Assembly (NCBI GenBank): GCA_948144175.1
Contig: CANXME010002514.1
Coordinates: forward strand, 124,001 to 188,000
DNA from: Closterium sp. NIES-65
Taxonomy: Eukaryota > Streptophyta > Zygnematophyceae > Desmidiales > Closteriaceae
Length of the DNA: 64,000 nt
Direction of reading: 5' to 3'
The notes below the pieces were generated by a model, which worked only from the letters and a program-made list of their open reading frames with translations, did no database searches and had not been told where the DNA came from. The position numbers and the translations under genes are program-made. Shown here piece by piece: positions 10,850 to 22,079 of the stretch; the first letter of the stretch is position 1; each line of letters begins with the position of its first letter.

Positions 10850-11500
10850 TACCAGCACGCTTCGTTAAGCAGGAGCCGCGGGCGGCGTACCGAGCGGAGG
10901 AAGCAGACTTGTTTAAGGACCTAGACAAATGGACCTGGCAGGAGTATGTAGAGGAGGGAACGCGGAGGATTGAAATGAGCGAGACGGGGCAACGGACGCC
11001 AGATCTTAAGGACCGTGTTAGCAAGATCTGGTGTCTCAAAGGTGCCATCTGCATCCTGAAGCTTTTCGGGGGTATTGGAACCGGGCTAGCAGGGGCGTTG
11101 AAGGCAGGGTGTTTTGTATGGAAATGGATCCACGTTGTGAAGGACCCGGTAGTGCGGAAGATGGCGTACCATCATGCGCTCAAACTTCTGGAGGAGTACC
11201 CCCAACAGATGTCGATTTCTGCGATCCACCAAGAGGGCGCCGAAGAAGTTCATGATGTGCGCGACATCACGCGACCGCAGTTGGAGGTTTGGGGACCAGT
11301 AGACCTTGTCGTCGCAGGCTGGGAATGCCAGGGGTACTCGCGAGCTGGGGAAGGGAGAGGAATGGGAGATCCTCAGGGAGCCTCGTTCCGGGACCTAGAG
11401 GGGGTGTTGAGGATGCTACATCAGACGGGAAGGGAGTTCATCTTCATTCTGGAGAACGTGGACATGGCAAACGACCGGAGGGAGCAAGCTAGCATACGAG
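10850..11500 (+). other. C5 cytosine methyltransferase-like domain in the gypsy-like element
   Basis: C5-methyltransferases transfer a methyl group from S-adenosylmethionine to cytosine in DNA. The segment shows a motif I-like glycine-rich loop (LKLFGGIGTGLAGALKAG, near 11056-11110), a motif IV-like stretch (VDLVVAGWECQGYSRAG, near 11302-11350) with the cysteine-glutamine pair of the catalytic loop, a following GDPQG...FRDLEGVLRML, and a motif VI-like FILENV (near 11448-11460). The spacing between motifs fits the family. It lies on the same strand as, and directly upstream of, the reverse transcriptase remnant. I take it as cargo of that element rather than a host gene, but cannot exclude a host gene fragment lying next to a gypsy fragment. 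Confidence 0.7.
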
Positions 11501-11638
11501 GAGATTCAATCACTGTTGGGGAGGGGGGTGGCGGCCGACGCGGCGCAGCTGGGCTCAAGGGCACATCGGCCCCGCCGCTACTGGCAGAATGGCGTATAAA
11601 AAACGCAGCCGCAGCTGAGAGGGGTCCCAGCTGCCGCC

Positions 11639-11935
11639 GATTACATTGACGATGTGATTGTGTTCAGCGCTAACGAAGAGGAACACGTGAAGGATGTGCA
11701 GGCCACGCTGGACGCGATAAAACAAGCAGGGCTAACCTGCCACCCGAAGAAGTGCAGGTTTGGGCAGCGGACAGTGCAGTATCTAGGATTCGAAGTGGGC
11801 GATGGGAAGTTGGGCGTCCAAGAGGCGAAGATGGAGGTCCTAGATCAAGTTCCCTCGCCCACAGATCGCTCTTTCCTGAGAGCAGTCCTAGGATTCCTCG
11901 GGTACAACCGGAGGTTCGTCCCGAACCTTAGCTGA
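11639..11935 (+). other. Ty3/gypsy reverse transcriptase remnant
   Basis: Begins at DYIDDVIVFS, the reverse transcriptase active-site motif. It continues with HVKDVQATLDAIKQAGLT, CHPKKCRFG and VQYLGFEV, then LRAVLGFLGYNRRFVPNLS, the typical Ty3/gypsy connection region. Sequence after the solo LTR at 13127 continues the same element with RNase H. Confidence 0.85.
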
Positions 11936-12033
11936 ACAGCAGCAGTCCTGAACCGCTCTGTGAGAGAAGAGCAACCGTGCCAGTAGGGAGACAAGGAGCA
12001 GCAGGCCTTGAACCATCTGACCTAAGTCGTCCA

Positions 12034-13126
12034 TGTTGGTGTAAGGGCCTAATAAACTCAAGCTATTAAAACTTTATCAAACCTAAAACCTCTCCTCGGG
12101 GTCACCTCCAAGGGTTCTTGGGTGCCTGGTACAAGACCAGCCCCTATCCTCGGGTCCGAGTTTGTAGAGAAAGGGATCAAGAGGGACTTAGTCAAAACAG
12201 CAAGAGTACCTTGAACGTCGCGCAGCGTATCGTGCAGACCGTCGATCGGATTAAGCTGAGAATTTGCTATATCGAAGCTCACTCTAAGAGCTTTAACATA
12301 AGCCAAGTTGCCTCGTGAAAAGTTCTGCCATTACGAAGTTATGGCTCGGACAGCGTTAGCCTAGCGTTGGAGTGCTAGCATACTAGCGTTGACTCGGGTA
12401 GCATTCCGCCGTCGCACCGCGTAGAAAGGAAATTCCAGCAAGGAAGGAATTCGCTTGAATCAATTTCACTATGTTCAGGTACAAACAGAGAAGGAATATA
12501 TAGTCCAAGCTAGCAAGGACCTTGGGAATCAACCTGGGAAGAACCAGGGATGATCCCAAAAAATTCCGAGCAACAGAACCAACCTGGCTGGACAAAACAG
12601 CAGGTGGTAGGTTGGTAAACAACCTCTGGTTCTGTTTTTCCAACCTGGGAAAACAACAACCAGGTTCAGGTCCTAAAAACAGAACCTGTTTTGTCTTTGC
12701 CCAACCAGCCAAATGCTGGTTCCGCTGGTTTCCCCTGGCCCTGTAGCATGTAGATACAGACAAACAACATCCAACCTTCACCTAAATTGTACCTCTATAA
12801 TGCCTGCCCTGCTACACACTAGTCAACCAAACAAAACAGTACAATTTCGAGTTGGATAGAACTGAATCTGCTCAATCAATTCAACCGAACCGCAAAGCTT
12901 CCATCTTGGGTTCCTTTGCGAGCTCGTCCTTTCTGCTTGTACTGTTCATTGCGCGTACAATGTTGTGCCGAAGCGCATAATGCGCGAGTACCTGCAAATG
13001 CTTCAAGCGAAAAATGCGAAAGCAAACAAACACACCAACATTCCATTCACACCCAAATGCATTCGCACACGTATACTCATACAAACAGACGGCAGGATGT
13101 CGTGCAATATGAATTTGCACCCAACA
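12034..13126 (-). repeat. Solo Cop-N LTR (third LTR subfamily) in the gypsy-like element
   Basis: A complete 1,093-bp LTR in reverse orientation between the reverse transcriptase and RNase H regions. It carries the markers of the third Cop-N LTR subgroup (on its own strand GCGCATTATGCGC and TTCGGTTGAATTGATT), shared with the LTRs at 20063 and 61219. The five bases on each side (GTCCA and GCCGC) do not match, unlike most other insertions here. Confidence 0.9.
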
Positions 13127-14362
13127 GCCGCGACGGTACTGGCGCTACCAAACAAGAATGACCCGTTTGTGCTATACACCGACTGGAGTAGTGGAGGGAT
13201 GGGCGTTGTACTATGCCAAGAGAAGGAAGGAGAAGAGAAGGTGGTGGCCTCTGCTAGCCGCAACTGCAACCCTGCCGAGGCCAACTACCGCTCGTATGAA
13301 GGAGAGGGACTGGCGGCCGTATGGGCGATCACGCATTTCCGTGTGTACCTGCAAGGGAGGCCGTTCATACTCGTCACTGACTACCAGCCTTTGACCTGGC
13401 TAATGACGAACCAGGCGCTCATAGAACGGAACGCGCGGTGGGCTATGAGGCTACAAGAATACGACTTCGTCATCAAACATAGGCCGGGTAAAAGTATGCA
13501 ACACGTGGACGGCCTGTCACAGCACCCAGCTCTGGAGAGACCGTCGGCATGCCTAGTAGCTATGGCACTAGACATAAATTGGGCAGGAGCCAAGAGGAGC
13601 AACAGGCGGGGACAGGAGGACGTGTGGGAGGATTGGGAAGTGCTGCAGTGGGTACACGGCAAGACTGGGGAAGACGGAGCCGTGCCAGAGCGAGTAAGGG
13701 TGCGAAGGGCCCACTACCGGTGGTACCAGGACCAACTGCAGGTAAACACGAAGGAAGGCTGGAATGTAGTGCCGGAGCCAAGGCAGAGAGAAGCGACAAT
13801 TGCACGTGTGCATCGTCAGCTGGGACTCTTTGGGGAACTGAGGACACAACAACTAGTAGAGACCGCGTGGTGGTGGGCCGGGATGAGGAAGCAGGTGAAG
13901 GAGTGGGTGAAGGGCTGCGAGCTGTGTAGCCGCAACAGGGCGGAACTGGACTGCGGGAGGCAGGACCTCCAGTCGCTGCCCATCTACGGATTGGGGTTCC
14001 GCTGGTCGTTGGATCTGGCAGGGGAAATGCCATTGAGCCACCGGGGCAAGCAATACATACTGATCATGATTGAGCATGACAGAAAGTGGGTGGAAGTGAA
14101 AGCGCTGCTGAGTAAGAACTCAGCACGGATCACAGAAGCTTTCGAAGAACAAGTGTTGACACGGTTCGGGGCGTCCGGAGAAGTGTTGACGGACCAAGGC
14201 ACCGAATTCCAAAGGCACTTTGACCAGCTCTTGCAAGAGATAGGAATCACGCACCGAAGGACCTCCCGATACCACCCCCAAAGCGACGGCCTTACTAAGA
14301 GGTCCGTGCAAACCCTGAAGAAAGGGCTGCGGGCGTACGGAGAGCAGTATAAGCGAGATTGA
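13127..14362 (+). other. Ty3/gypsy RNase H and integrase remnant
   Basis: RNase H is recognisable by VLYTDWSSGGMGVVL, the AVWAITHFRVYL helix, VTDYQPLTWL and the tether-like HRPGKSMQHVDGLSQHP. The integrase zinc-binding region follows (VHRQLG...CELCSRNRA, about 13807-13935). The catalytic core follows that (WSLDLAGEMP, VLTDQGTEFQ, YHPQSDG, about 14000-14310). It belongs with the reverse transcriptase piece to the left and is part of a broken element. Confidence 0.85.
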
Positions 14363-14964
14363 GACCTAAGGCTACCCTGGGTGACAGCCAGGTATCACTT
14401 CAGCAAACAAGCGGCTCCGAGGGACATGTCGCCGTATTACCTTCTCCGAGGGAGGGAGCCCGTCCTTCCCATTGCGCGCCGAAACTACTGACGGACACAA
14501 TACTGGCGGGGGTAGCAGTGGCAGAAGCACGAGCCAAATACCTGCGGGAGCTACTGCCAGCGGCTTTGGAGAATCTACATGTTGCCCAGCTGAGGGATGT
14601 GCAGAGATATAAGCAGCGAGGAAGCAAGAGATAGGGAGAACGGAGCAAGGCCATCCGGCCTGGAAGGGAAGTATACTTGAGGAAGGCGAGGGGGGACCTG
14701 CTAGATATTGGACTTACGACAAAGAGGTGGAAGGTGCGGGAGGTGAAGAACTCGGGGGTGATCGTACTCATGAGCGCAAAGGGGGAGGAGCGCAGGGACC
14801 ACGTCACCAACGTAGCGCCAGCCTGGCCTAGACGCGCAGGCACGGGCCAGAAGGAAGAAGGCACGAGGGGCTTCCGTGTTACTGAGTGCAGGGATCCTTC
14901 AGCTAACCCAGGAGCTAGGAGCCGAGGAGGGGGCAAGCGAGGGAGACAGGGAGGTCAGCACTAA
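14363..14964 (+). other. Integrase C-terminal and tail region of the gypsy-like element
   Basis: Degraded coding sequence after the integrase core. A stretch near 14700-14830 (KRWKVREVKNSGVIVLMS...DHVTNVAPAW) resembles the small barrel domain found after many Ty3/gypsy integrases. Beyond about 14880 the translation is low in complexity and I recognise nothing. Confidence 0.5.
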
Positions 14965-15073
14965 GGCAGGAGCAGAGGACGGAAGGGCATGGGAAGGAAC
15001 TAGCGAAGCGGAGAGCCAAGAGAGGAAGAGTCATATTCCGACAGTCATCATAAACTCATCCTTGAGTTCTTGA

Positions 15074-15378
15074 TATGTCTGCTGCACACAAATGCGACAC
15101 GCCGAACGTTCCACACACGACAAAACGGGAACCGCACGACACACACACAAACGACAAGATAAAAAACGCGCGTGGGACATAAAAGAACGCGTGACACGCG
15201 ACTAGCGATAACTCACTATTGATTCGACACACACATACTCGAAATCATGACTCAGCATTTGCACCATATTATAAGCATGAAATATATATATTATCCCATT
15301 CCTTTATACCATTCCATGCACATACGCATGCACGCACATGAACAACAAGCCGAGTGCATACTGTAGGGTTGCACCAAC
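15074..15378. other. Non-coding stretch, possibly a terminal repeat of Copia-3
   Basis: AT-richer sequence with no coding frame. On the minus strand it follows a purine-rich tract (CCGAGAGGGAGT) at the end of Copia-3 and holds a TATA-like GGTATAAAGG, as an LTR would. I found no second copy to the right of Copia-3, so the assignment is tentative. Confidence 0.35.
15363..15378. repeat. 16-bp direct repeat, left copy
   Basis: GTAGGGTTGCACCAAC here and GTAGGATTGCACCAAC at 19548-19563, one mismatch, same orientation, flanking the coding part of Copia-3. Confidence 0.6.
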
Positions 15379-18300
15379 CAACTCCCTCTCGGATTGTTGG
15401 CCTTAGGATCTGTTGCTCTTAATTTACAGCCATCCCAGCCAGCTTGCAACACTTCCAATACTTCTGCTCCACCAGCCTCTTGGTCATCGTGTTAGCCAGC
15501 TGCCCCGTCATCTTCACATAGCGCAACTCAACTTCACACGCGGCCACCATGCTCCTCCTCCAATGCCACTTCACCCTCATGTGCTTAGTGAAGCCGTGCA
15601 ACACAGGATGGGAGTGTTTACCGCCACATACATGAGGCTGCCCACCAACGAGTGAAAATGGCACCTCTCCTCTTCACCAACGCTCTCGTCCTCTGGTCCC
15701 TTCATACACTTGAACCCAGAGGGAAAGGGTGTAGCCTCATGACCTTCACTCTGCCCAAAGTTGGCAGCCAATGCCTCTAGGTACTTTCATCGGTGCACCC
15801 GTATGCACCGCTTCTCCACGTCGCGTTCGATTTGGAGCCCGAGGTAGAAGTCTACGTTGCCGAATTCCTTGCACTTGAACCTTTCCTGAAGCATTAGTAT
15901 CACCTCCTTCACAAGGTCAGAGGAGGGTGAGAAGATGAGGATGTCATCCATGTATACCACCATGAAGCTGCTCTGCTTCCCCTCGCAAAGCATGAACAAG
16001 GAGTGATCGGCCGTTGAGGGAGTGAAGCCGATCTCCTCCAAAACTTCTTGCAGCTTCAAGCACCACCGCCTAGGGGCCTACTTCAGCCCATAGAGAGCTT
16101 TCTTCAGCTTCAAAACTCTGCCACTACCATCATCAAACCCCTCTGGCTGCGCCAAGAAAATCTCTTCTTCAAAGATGTCGTTGAGGAACGCGGTTGTCAC
16201 GTCCATTTGTTTCACCACCCATCCTTTGATGGCAGCCCCCGCAAGTAGGGTCCGCAGCGTCGTCGGCTTCACCACAGGAGCAAACAGCTCGTTGAAGTCC
16301 ACCTTCTCCTCCTGCTGGTACCCCTTGGCTACAAGCCTAGACTTGTAGCGCTAGATCTTGCCGTCGGCGTCCGACTTGATCTTGAAGAGCCACTTGGACG
16401 TAATTGCCTTACGCCCCTCTGGTAGCTCCACCAATTCCCACGTGTCGTTCTCCTCAATACACTTCAACTCGCTCTCCATGACCTTCTTCCACTCCTCAGC
16501 ATCAATATTCTCCAAGGCCTCCTTCACAGTTGCTGGTTCCCCCGGCATCTCCACCGGACAGAACACGAAGGAACACTCCACGTAGTCGCTTTCCTCATCA
16601 TCTCCGACCATCATTGTTGCTCCGGCCAGGGCTGACTTTCCCTGCTTTCCCGGTGCATCATAGGTGCTTGATCTATCCTCTTGCTCCTTCCTTCCTACTC
16701 AACTGCAGGGACTTGAAGGCCTTGGCGTTGCTGCAGGGTGAATTGGATCCTTGGAGCACTCGTAGTGCGAGAAGGAAGTGTCAGTGCAAGCTCGCTCACT
16801 TGCTGCACCTCCTCCTCCTCTTCCTCTGCATCCTTGGCCTCCTCTCCCCCATTCACATGGGAAGATTGGCTTGTGGTAGTGCTGCCACTGCTCAGCTCCA
16901 AAGGCAGCTCCACGTGCTCCAAGTCGGAACTCTTAACCTCCCCAAACCGGATGCCTATCTTCGCCTCACTCTCCGCATTCCAATTCTTGTACATGAGGTT
17001 CTTCATGAACTTGCAGTCCCTTCTTACCAAAAACTTCTTGGTGAATGGGTACGAAAGAAGCCACCCCTTGCTGTTTTGAGCCATGCCGAAGTGCACGGCC
17101 CATATCGCCTTGGCACCAAGTTTGTTGTGCCGAAGATGCTTAGGTACGAGCGTCATGCACATGCACCTGAACACCCGAAGCATATCCACCTTTTTCTTCC
17201 TTCCAATCCACTCCACATAGGGCTCCCATTGGTCTGCTCCCACATGAGTCAAAGCTCTGTTCTTGGCCACACACGCACTCCGCACCGCATCAGGCCAAAA
17301 GTAATCGGGTAACCCGGCTTCAATGAGCAACCTGCGTGCCGTCTCTGTGATGGTGCGGTTCGCTCGCTCGGCGATGCCGTTCATTGCAGGGGAGTACGGC
17401 ATGGTAAGAGAGTGCCATATCCCATTCTCCTTCAGCCACAATCCAAACTCCTTGCTCAAGAACTCTCCCCCTCGATCGGTGCGGATTGACTTGACTAGCC
17501 GGTCAGGTTGCCACTCCACCATCCGCAACCGATCGGTCTTCACCGTTTCAGCCACGTCACTCTATAGGATAGCACGTATACCAGGTCATGCGGGTGTAGA
17601 AGTTGACAATGGTGAGGAAGTTTTCTGCTCCAGCAGTTCCTAGGTTCAAGGCGCCCACCTCGTCCATCACCACCTCATCAAGTGGTGCCTTAGCCGTTGC
17701 CTCCGAGCTAGAGAACGGGTAATGGATAAACTTGGCTTGCATGCACGTGGGGCAGCCAAGTACCTCTTCGGGCTCCCCCTTCACACGTATGCCAGCAACC
17801 ATCTCTCCCTTTACTAGCTGCTGCAAGATAGGCAGGGCCACATGCCCCATTCACCGGTGCAAGGTGAGCCAATTACACTCCCCCGTAGCCGAAGTCGGAT
17901 TGGAGAATGCCGCACTCGCAATAGTGCCCCACATGCTCCCTCCATACTCCTCCGCTGCTACCTTGGGTTTCTCCTCACCCTTGTGCTGCTCCTTGGCTTC
18001 TGCACCACTATCCGTGACCGTTCGCGCCATCGCCGCTACCAATAGCTTCACCCTTGGTGCTGGCGCTTGTTCCCTCTTGCCTCTCCTTGGGCATAGGGAC
18101 CACAGGGATCTGCCACATCTCGTTGTAGACATCTCTATCCTCGTGAAGGTTCTAAAGGATCCGCTCGCCAATCCTTGCTGTGTAGGTCTGGCTCCCTTCA
18201 AGTTTGTGTCCATTTGCCGGAAATCAGGTTTGCAGCAAGAATGGGCACCCAAAGCACGTTCTTAAGGCCCACCATCTTCCAATCAGCACCCATGAACATG

Positions 18301-19560
18301 GCCTTGCCCATGCCTATCACCTCTGCTCGATGCCCCAAAGCCGAAGTGACATGCTTCACCGGTGATGGTTCGAGTTCGGCGAGCAAGTCCGCGCGAGGTG
18401 TCATGCTATAGGTAGCGCCGCTATCGATCACCCAATAGTCCAGGTAGTCTAGGGTCACTTCCCCATAGCAGCAGGCTCCTCCTTCAACCTTCTCTGGCGC
18501 AGCCAGTGCTTGCGTCGAGACGAAGAAAATTTGACCCAGGAACTGATCGTCACTCGAGTCGTTGTCGTTATCTCTGCCGTTCATGTTTGCAGCACCACCT
18601 CCGCGACCGCCACACCCTCCACGGCCTCTTCCTCTCCCTTATCCTGCTCCTCTAACCTCCTGGCCTTGAGCAGGGGTCCAACCATGAGGGGGTTTGTAAC
18701 AACCGCGCCTTATGTGTCCACTCTTGTGGCAAAAGTGGCACTCGCCGTCGAATTGGCTGCGACCGCGTCCGTAGCTCTTGTCGTCGCTGCCGTAACCGCA
18801 AATCTCACGGCCTCCATTACATTTGTTTCTTCCAAATCTGCCTCCCCCTCGTCCTCTGCCCCTTCCACGGCCATACCACCGGCCGATGCTTACTGCCCCA
18901 GCACCATCCGCACTCGCCAACTCACGGCGGCAGAAATTCTCTTGAAGGATTGCTCGCTACACGTCTTCAAGCGAGAGGCGGCGCAGATCACGGTTGAGGT
19001 TAATGATGAGGGAGGACCATGACTCTGGAAGTAAGGCCAGCAACTTGGTCTTTTTCTGGAGCTCACTGTGGTTCAAATCAGCTCCCTCAAGCCGCATCAA
19101 CAAGTCGAAGAATTTCGGCACCCCTTCTTCCATGGATTCATCTTCTTCAGTTCGTAGTGTCGCTATTTGCCGCTTCAACACCACCGCTACCGCCGCTGTT
19201 GCAGGAGCGTGTACACCCTTGAGAACAGCTCATGCCTTTGGTTCACACTGAAATGGCTTGATGTGACGGATTTGGCTGCTCCCCAACGCTTGCCCAAGTT
19301 AAAGATAGCCTTGTGCGCTCTATTGCACCCACGGGCTCTTCTCAGGGTCGTTCTCGGGGCGCTTCTCCGTACCTTCCATCACCTCCAGCAGGTCATAGTG
19401 GTCAAACATGTTCTCCATTCTGAAGGACCACTCAGCAAAGTTATCACCGTTAAACTTGTCAAGCCCAAACTCTCTTGGTTCATCCTTAGGAGGTCCAAGA
19501 GTAGGTTGCACGGGCGCCATGGCCCAATTACGCAGCACATTGAAACCGTAGGATTGCACC
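15379..19560 (-). mobile_element. Copia-3: decayed Ty1/copia element
   Basis: Read on the minus strand: Gag start near 19520 (MAPVQPTLGPPKDEP) and a Gag body. A zinc knuckle CHFCHKSGHIRRGC follows near 18740, then protease VIDSGATYSMTP near 18420 and pre-integrase MGHVALPILQQL near 17840. Integrase RTDRGGEF and NGIAERANR lie at about 17490-17360, reverse transcriptase YMDDILIF near 15950, and RNase H remnants extend to about 15420. The order is that of Copia. The zinc knuckle and protease layout resembles Cop-N at a distance, so it is a related but separate family. It is broken in about ten places and is clearly older than the Cop-N copies. Its terminal repeats are not resolved. Confidence 0.85.
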
Positions 19561-19563
19561 AAC
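19548..19563. repeat. 16-bp direct repeat, right copy
   Basis: Partner of 15363-15378. On the minus strand the right copy includes TGGTGCAATCCTAC just upstream of Gag, which could be a primer-binding site for a tRNA ending GGATTGCACCA. That reading is unproven. Confidence 0.5.
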
Positions 19564-19576
19564 AACATTCTAGTGC

Positions 19577-20062
19577 TACATACTATTCTTTTGCCATAGG
19601 GGCTGGTTTGAGCTCGTTCGCACAACTACGCAGCACGCGACGCTTGTTTCTGCGTTTACTGGCCTGAATCTGTGCAAGGATAGGCCTGTGCGCAACATGT
19701 CACCGTTTCAACTTCTGGATGTACCATTTGGTTAGTTATTACATCCTATTCTCTTACTATAGGAACTGTTTCGAGCTCTTCTGCACAACTATGCAGCACG
19801 TGACGCTTGTTTGTGCGTTTGCTGGCCCGAATCTGTGCAATGATAGGCCTGTGCGCAACATGTTAGCGTTTCAGCGTTGAGATGTTGTGTTTAGCAATAT
19901 TTCTTCACAAATTCAGGTATTACATCTTATTCTCTTGCCGTAGGAACGGGTTTGAGCTAGTCTGAACCACTACGCAGCACGTGACGCATGTTTGTGCGTT
20001 TACTTGCCTCTAGCTATCAAAGGATGGGCCCGTGTGTAAACATGTCACCGTTTCAACATTTG
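19577..20062. repeat. Three-unit tandem repeat, period about 163-181 bp
   Basis: Units start at 19577, 19740 and 19921 with TACATMYTATTCT-like sequence. Each continues through a TTTGAGCT-like stretch, CTACGCAGCACG, a GTTTGTGCGTTT-like stretch, a GGCCTGTGCGCAACATG-like stretch and CACCGTTTCAAC. They differ at 15-25% of positions by eye. No coding frame. The third unit is cut by the LTR at 20063. Possible source: the leader or LTR of Copia-3, or a satellite. Confidence 0.75.
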
Positions 20063-20995
20063 TGTAGGGTGCAAATTCACATTGCTCGACATCCTGCCGT
20101 CTGTTTGTATGAGTATGCGTGAGCGAATGCATTTGGGTGTGAATGGAATGTTGGTGTGTTTGTTTGCTTTCGCAATTTTCGCTTGAAGCATTTGCAGGTT
20201 ATCGCGCATTATGCGCTTCGGCACAACATTGTACGCGCTATGAACAGTACAAGCAGAAAGGACGAGCTCGCAAAGGAACCCAAGATGGAAGCTTTGCGGT
20301 TCGGTTGAATTGATTTTGCAGATTCAGTTCTATCCAGCTCGAAATTGTACTGTTTTGTTTGGTTGACTATAGTGTAGCAGGGCAGGCACTATAGAGGTAC
20401 AATTTAGGTGAAGGTTGGATGTTGTTTGTCTGTATCTGCATGCTACAGGGCCAGGGGAAACCAGCGGAACCAGCATTTGGCTGGTTGGGCAAAGACAAAA
20501 CAGGTTCTGTTTTTAGGACCTGAACCTGGTTGTTGTTTTCCCAGGTTGGAAAAACAGAACCAGAGGTTGTTTACCAATCTACCACCTGCTGTTTTGTCCA
20601 GCCAGGTTGGTTCTGTTGCTTGGAATTATTTGGGATCATCCCTGGTTGTTCCCAGGTTGATTCCCAAGGTCTTTGCTAGCTAGAGCTATTTATTCCTTCT
20701 CTGTTTGTTCTTGAATATAGTCAATTTGATTCAAGCGAATTCCCCCCTTCCTGGAATTTCGTTTCTATGCGGTGCGACGCCGGAATGCTACCCGAGTTAA
20801 CGCTACTACGCTAGCACTCCAACGCTAGGCAAACACTGTTCAAGCCATAACTTTATAATGGCAGAACTTTTCGCGAGGCAACTTGGCTTATTTTAAAGCT
20901 CTTGGAGTGAGCTTCGATATAGGAAATTCTCAGCTTAATCCGGTCGACGGTCTACACGATACGCTGCGCGACGTTCAAGGTACTCTTGTTATTTT
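20063..20995 (+). repeat. Partial Cop-N LTR (third subgroup)
   Basis: Starts TGTAGGGTGC and matches the third LTR subgroup, ending where the 5' LTR of copy B begins. It shares its start and several markers with the LTR at 61219-62310, so the two might once have been the ends of one element, but flanking bases do not support this. Confidence 0.85.
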
Positions 20996-22079
20996 TGTTG
21001 GGTGCAAATTCACATTGCACGACATCCTGCCGTCTGTTTGTACGAGTATGCGTGTGCGAATGCATTTGCGTGAGAATGGTATGTTCGTGTGTTTGTTTGC
21101 TTTCGCAATTTTTGCTTGAAGCATTTGCAGGTACTCGCACAATGTGCGCTTCGGCATAACATTGTACGCGCTATGAACAGTACAAGCAGAAAGGACGAGC
21201 TCGCAAAGGAACCCAAGATGGAAGCTTTGCGGTTCAACTTACTTGATTGCGCAGATTCAGTTCTATCCAACTCGAAATTGTACTGTTTTGTTTGTTTGTA
21301 GCAGGGCAGGCACTATAGGGGTACAATTTAGGTGAAGGTTGGATGTTGTTTGTCTGTATCTGCATACTACAGGGCCAGGGGAAACCAGCGGAACCAGCAT
21401 TTGGCTGGTTGGGCAAAGACAAAACAGGTTCTGTTTTTAGGACCTGAACCTGGTTGTTGTTTTCCCAGGTTGGAAAAACAGAACCAGAGTTTGTTCACCA
21501 ACCTACCACCTGCTATTTTTTCCAGCCAGGTTGGTTCTGTTGCTTGGAATTATTTGGGATCATCCCTGGTTGTTCCCAGGTTGATTCCCAAGGTCCTTGC
21601 TAGCTAGAGCTATTTATTCCTTCTCTGTTTGTACCTGAATATAGTGAAATTGATTCAAGCAAATTCCTTCCTTGCTGGAATTTCCTTTCTACGAGGTGCG
21701 ACGGCGGAATGCTACCCGAGTCAACGCTAGTACGCTAGCACTCCAACGCTAGGCTAACGCTGTCCGAGCCATAACTTCGTAATGGCAAATCGTTTCGCGA
21801 GGCAACTTGGCTTATTTTAAAGCTCTTAGAGTGAGCTTCGATATAGCAAATTCTCAGTTTAATCCGATCAACGGTCTGCACGATACGCTGCGCGACGTTC
21901 AAGGTACTCTTGCTGTTTTGACTAAGTCCCTCTTGATCCCTCTCTCTACAAACTCGGACCCGAGGATAGGGGCTGGTCTTGTACCAGGCACCCAAGGACC
22001 CTTGGAGGTGACCCCGAGGAGAGGTTTTAAGTTTGATAAAGTCTTAATAGCTTGAGTTTATTAGGCCCTTACACCAACA
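20996..22079 (+). repeat. Cop-N LTR, 5' LTR of copy B
   Basis: 1,084 bp, TGTTGGGTGC to ACACCAACA, followed by the initiator-Met primer-binding site. It carries the TTCAACTTACTTG marker of the first LTR subgroup. Confidence 0.93.

Larger units (their letters stand above)
10817..15073 (+). mobile_element. Broken Ty3/gypsy-like element with a DNA methyltransferase domain
   Basis: Parts in plus-strand order: a C5 cytosine methyltransferase-like segment (about 10850-11500); the end of a reverse transcriptase with YIDD (about 11639-11935); RNase H and integrase (about 13127-14362); and an integrase C-terminal or tail region (to about 14964). Reverse transcriptase and RNase H precede integrase, the Ty3/gypsy order, unlike the surrounding Copia elements. 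A solo Cop-N LTR interrupts it at 12034-13126. I could not place its own LTRs, so both ends are approximate. It is broken in several places (about five or more) and is a fossil. It predates the Cop-N solo LTR inside it. Confidence 0.75.

Noticed and set aside
19545-19560. A tRNA 3' end suggested by CCGTAGGATTGCACCA
   Set aside because: No cloverleaf can be drawn from the adjacent sequence; a primer-binding site on the other strand is the more likely reading.
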